Assembly: GCA_033961575.1 (NCBI GenBank)
Contig: CM066736.1
Span: 9,767,501 to 9,831,500, forward strand
Origin: Aselliscus stoliczkanus
Lineage: Eukaryota > Chordata > Mammalia > Chiroptera > Hipposideridae
Direction of reading: 5' to 3'
DNA length: 64,000 nt
Shown here: positions 63,642 to 64,000 of the stretch, piece by piece
Layout of the letters: the number at the start of each line of letters is the position of its first letter
How positions within the stretch are numbered: the first letter of the stretch is position 1
Notes under the pieces: generated by a model
Seen by the model: the letters and a program-made list of their open reading frames with translations, nothing else
Database searches by the model: none
Told to the model about the DNA's origin: nothing
Program-made: the position numbers and the translations under genes

Positions 63642-63720
63642 CAGGGGTTGGCAAACTTTTGAGACGGAACGTACCCAAAGAGCTGCATGTGGCTTGCGAG
63701 CCGCAGTTTGCAGACTCCTG
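63642..63720. mobile_element. 79-bp hAT-type MITE with 8-bp duplication
   Basis: The ends CAGGGGTTGGCAAAC and, reverse-complemented, CAGGAGTCTGCAAAC form terminal inverted repeats (12 of 15). Flanking octamers cgctagat (63634-63641) and ctctagat (63721-63728) match at 7 of 8, the hAT duplication length. The interior 'gcttgcgagccgcagtttgc' is typical of the group. Confidence 0.88.
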
Positions 63721-63759
63721 CTCTAGATAAATGAGTTGTGACTTGGTAAAAGTGACTTT

Positions 63760-63952
63760 CAATGGGAGGGGGGCGATTTTGCACCCCAGGGGACATTTGG
63801 CATTTTTGACCTTCACAGCTGGACAGAGGGCACTATTGGTATCAAATGGGTGGGAAGGCCAGGGGTGCCGCTCAATGTCCTACAATGCACAGGACAGGCC
63901 CCCTCTGCCCCGCCCCAAATGTCAACAGTCTTGAGATGGAGAAACCCTGCTT
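63760..63952 (+). mobile_element. MER20-like hAT MITE
   Basis: 'gggggcgattttgcacccca', 'ggggacatttggcatttttg', 'ggccaggggtgccgctcaat', 'gtcctacaatgcacaggaca', 'ccaaatgtcaacagtcttga', 'gatggagaaaccctg' match the MER20 consensus. Confidence 0.9.
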
Positions 63953-64000
63953 TAGAGGAATGAATTGGGACCCATGATGGAGGTGAAGTCAGCAAGACAG

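Overview
This window is vertebrate, and by its repeats mammalian, nuclear DNA with no convincing cellular gene. MIR and L2 relics, MaLR-type (MLT1-like) LTRs, hAT MITEs resembling MER5A, MER20 and MER3, and pogo/Tigger-type MITEs point to a placental mammal. Two tRNA-headed SINE families, one with a tRNA-Ile(GAU)-like head and one with a tRNA-Ser/Leu-like head, plus the L1 3' end with its conserved 'tgtacacctgaa' block, suggest a laurasiatherian, most likely a bat and perhaps of the horseshoe-bat group. The clade is an inference from remembered repeat families, not from a search. Almost every open reading frame is short and either random, derived from repeats or low in complexity. The DNA reads as intergenic or intronic.

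The outstanding feature is at 10076-12907. It is a complete minus-strand LINE-1 relative bounded by an exact 14-bp target-site duplication. It has a CpG-rich 5' UTR of about 1.1 kb with a YY1-like motif at its very start and 111-bp tandem monomers, an intact 290-residue ORF1 protein frame, a 3' UTR and an A-rich tail, but no ORF2. This is the layout of a 'half-L1' (HAL1) element. Its 3' region carries an imperfect direct duplication of about 150 bp. A second, 5'-truncated L1-type 3' end at 48468-48791 has a perfect 18-bp target-site duplication and begins almost identically to the matching part of the first.

Layout. 1-10 kb: MIR/L2 relics, a (GA)n and a complementary (CT)n tract, an MLT1-like LTR, another LTR invaded by an Ile-headed SINE, a mariner MITE and a Tigger MITE inside an L2. 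10-13 kb: the half-L1. 13-24 kb: mostly unique sequence with a possible conserved noncoding block near 14.6-15.1 kb, MIRs carrying nested insertions, an old L1M piece and a long pyrimidine tract. 24-37 kb: MLT1-like LTRs on both strands, Ser-headed SINEs and a homeodomain/octamer-like site cluster at 34.9 kb. 37-48 kb: unique blocks, L2, LTRs and several microsatellites, including a Z-DNA-prone CA/CG tract. 48-64 kb: the truncated L1, old LTRs and hAT MITEs, an old L1M end, a MIR carrying an Ile-headed SINE, a 406-bp composite SINE, and more MITEs.

No genes act together here. The readable story is one of layered transposition, with older elements (MIR, L2, MLT1) interrupted by younger ones (Tigger, SINEs, L1/HAL1). 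Family names are from memory of consensus sequences. Boundaries are exact only where a target-site duplication or terminal repeat is described; elsewhere they are good to about 10-40 bp.
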